DNA of 64,000 nucleotides, taken from positions 1 to 64,000 of the forward strand of contig JAGFJP010000103.1 of NCBI GenBank assembly GCA_024102665.1. Reading direction: 5' to 3'. The notes beneath the pieces are model-generated. The model was not told the origin of the DNA. It ran no database searches and worked only from the letters and a program-made list of their open reading frames with translations. Below, piece after piece: positions 63,904 through 64,000 of this stretch. Each line of letters opens with the position of its first letter. The stretch's first letter is position 1. Made by a program: the position numbers and the translations under genes. The DNA comes from Thiogranum sp. (GTDB taxonomy: Bacteria; Pseudomonadota; Gammaproteobacteria; DSM-19610).

Positions 63904-64000
63904 CGAAATCTCCCTCAATTTCATCTTCATCTAACGACCGTAGGTTGGGCGGTATCAATGCGTCCCAACCGGACTCGGGCCGAACTGGTGCTCGCACGAG
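63893..64000 (-). CDS. tniA: 3' end of tniA-like transposase gene (partial)
   Basis: Last 35 codons of a gene cut by the window edge. The frame ends in an acidic tail (LRSLDEDEIEGDFDVI) and its stop lies inside the start of tniB, the usual overlap in tniAB operons. Identity as the DDE transposase TniA is inferred from its position only, because the catalytic part is outside the window. Confidence 0.6.
   Translation of the reverse strand, partial: LVRAPVRPESGWDALIPPNLRSLDEDEIEGDFDVI

Larger units (their letters stand above)
34623..64000. mobile_element. Accessory region, probably a tni-type transposon with defence-like cargo
   Basis: Immediately after yegP the DNA becomes visibly more AT-rich, housekeeping genes stop, and nuclease, SIR2-like, restriction-modification and transposition genes follow to the window edge. 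The tni operon at the right (tniA 3' end, tniB, tniQ, VirD4-like ATPase) reads leftward. In Tn5053/Tn402-type elements passenger genes lie beyond tniQ, so the cargo would extend leftward from 59.4 kb. No terminal inverted repeat or target duplication was recognised at either side, so the left limit is an estimate and several elements may be nested. Confidence 0.55.

Noticed and set aside
1-64000. CRISPR array or cas genes
   Set aside because: No regularly spaced repeats and no Cas-like protein were seen in either strand.

Overview
The window reads as a chromosomal segment of a gammaproteobacterium. The divergent rne/rluC pair, the gamma-type gshA, and the HAD phosphatase, S49 peptidase and YceF-type Maf genes beside rluC are the usual gammaproteobacterial neighbourhood. 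A Cys-less DsrC/TusE-like protein, several c-type cytochrome domains and a PEP-CTERM-like protein would fit a Chromatiales-like or other sulfur-oxidising lineage; that placement is inference. No rRNA, tRNA, CRISPR array or complete insertion sequence was recognised.

Positions 1-34622 are GC-rich, compact housekeeping DNA. In order: a low-molecular-weight tyrosine phosphatase; a zinc-uptake cluster (permease, binding protein, His-rich outer-membrane protein, small Cys/His periplasmic protein) that lacks its ABC ATPase; rne with a hairpin terminator; rluC, HAD phosphatase and S49 peptidase; yceF, gshA, a lipoamide-dehydrogenase-like flavoenzyme and a diguanylate cyclase; ferredoxin-NADP reductase; an acetolactate-synthase-type enzyme; PPK2 and pyruvate phosphate dikinase; an amylosucrase-like GH13 enzyme; divergent corA and mgtE; a DsrC-like fusion protein; a tri-haem peroxidase, a DksA-like regulator, a DUF6763 protein and a small cytochrome c; then a shortened pyruvate-kinase-like protein and yegP. 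Two palindromic repeat elements lie in this part.

From about 34.6 kb to the right edge the DNA becomes visibly more AT-rich and the content changes to accessory genes in tight modules. These are: a minus-strand operon of VRR-NUC-like nuclease, PD-(D/E)XK-like protein and DUF2971; a four-gene membrane operon led by a TM-anchored staphylococcal-type nuclease; a coiled-coil/DnaJ-zinc-finger protein followed by an exported ClpP-like protease; a SIR2-like protein; a GIY-YIG protein with Sel1-like repeats; a HAF-repeat PEP-CTERM protein with a membrane partner; and a near-gapless 11-kb operon of HTH, SNF2-type helicase, DUF4391, type III Mod, GmrSD-like DUF262/DUF1524 and type III Res. A csrA homologue of 58 residues follows.

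The right end holds a transposition operon read leftward: the 3' end of a tniA-like gene, tniB, tniQ and, overlapping tniQ, a soluble VirD4/TraG-like ATPase. In Tn5053/Tn402-type elements cargo lies beyond tniQ, so part or all of the defence-like region is probably cargo of this element. The VirD4-like ATPase as fourth member of a tni operon is the most unusual feature seen. Neither transposon end could be identified by eye.
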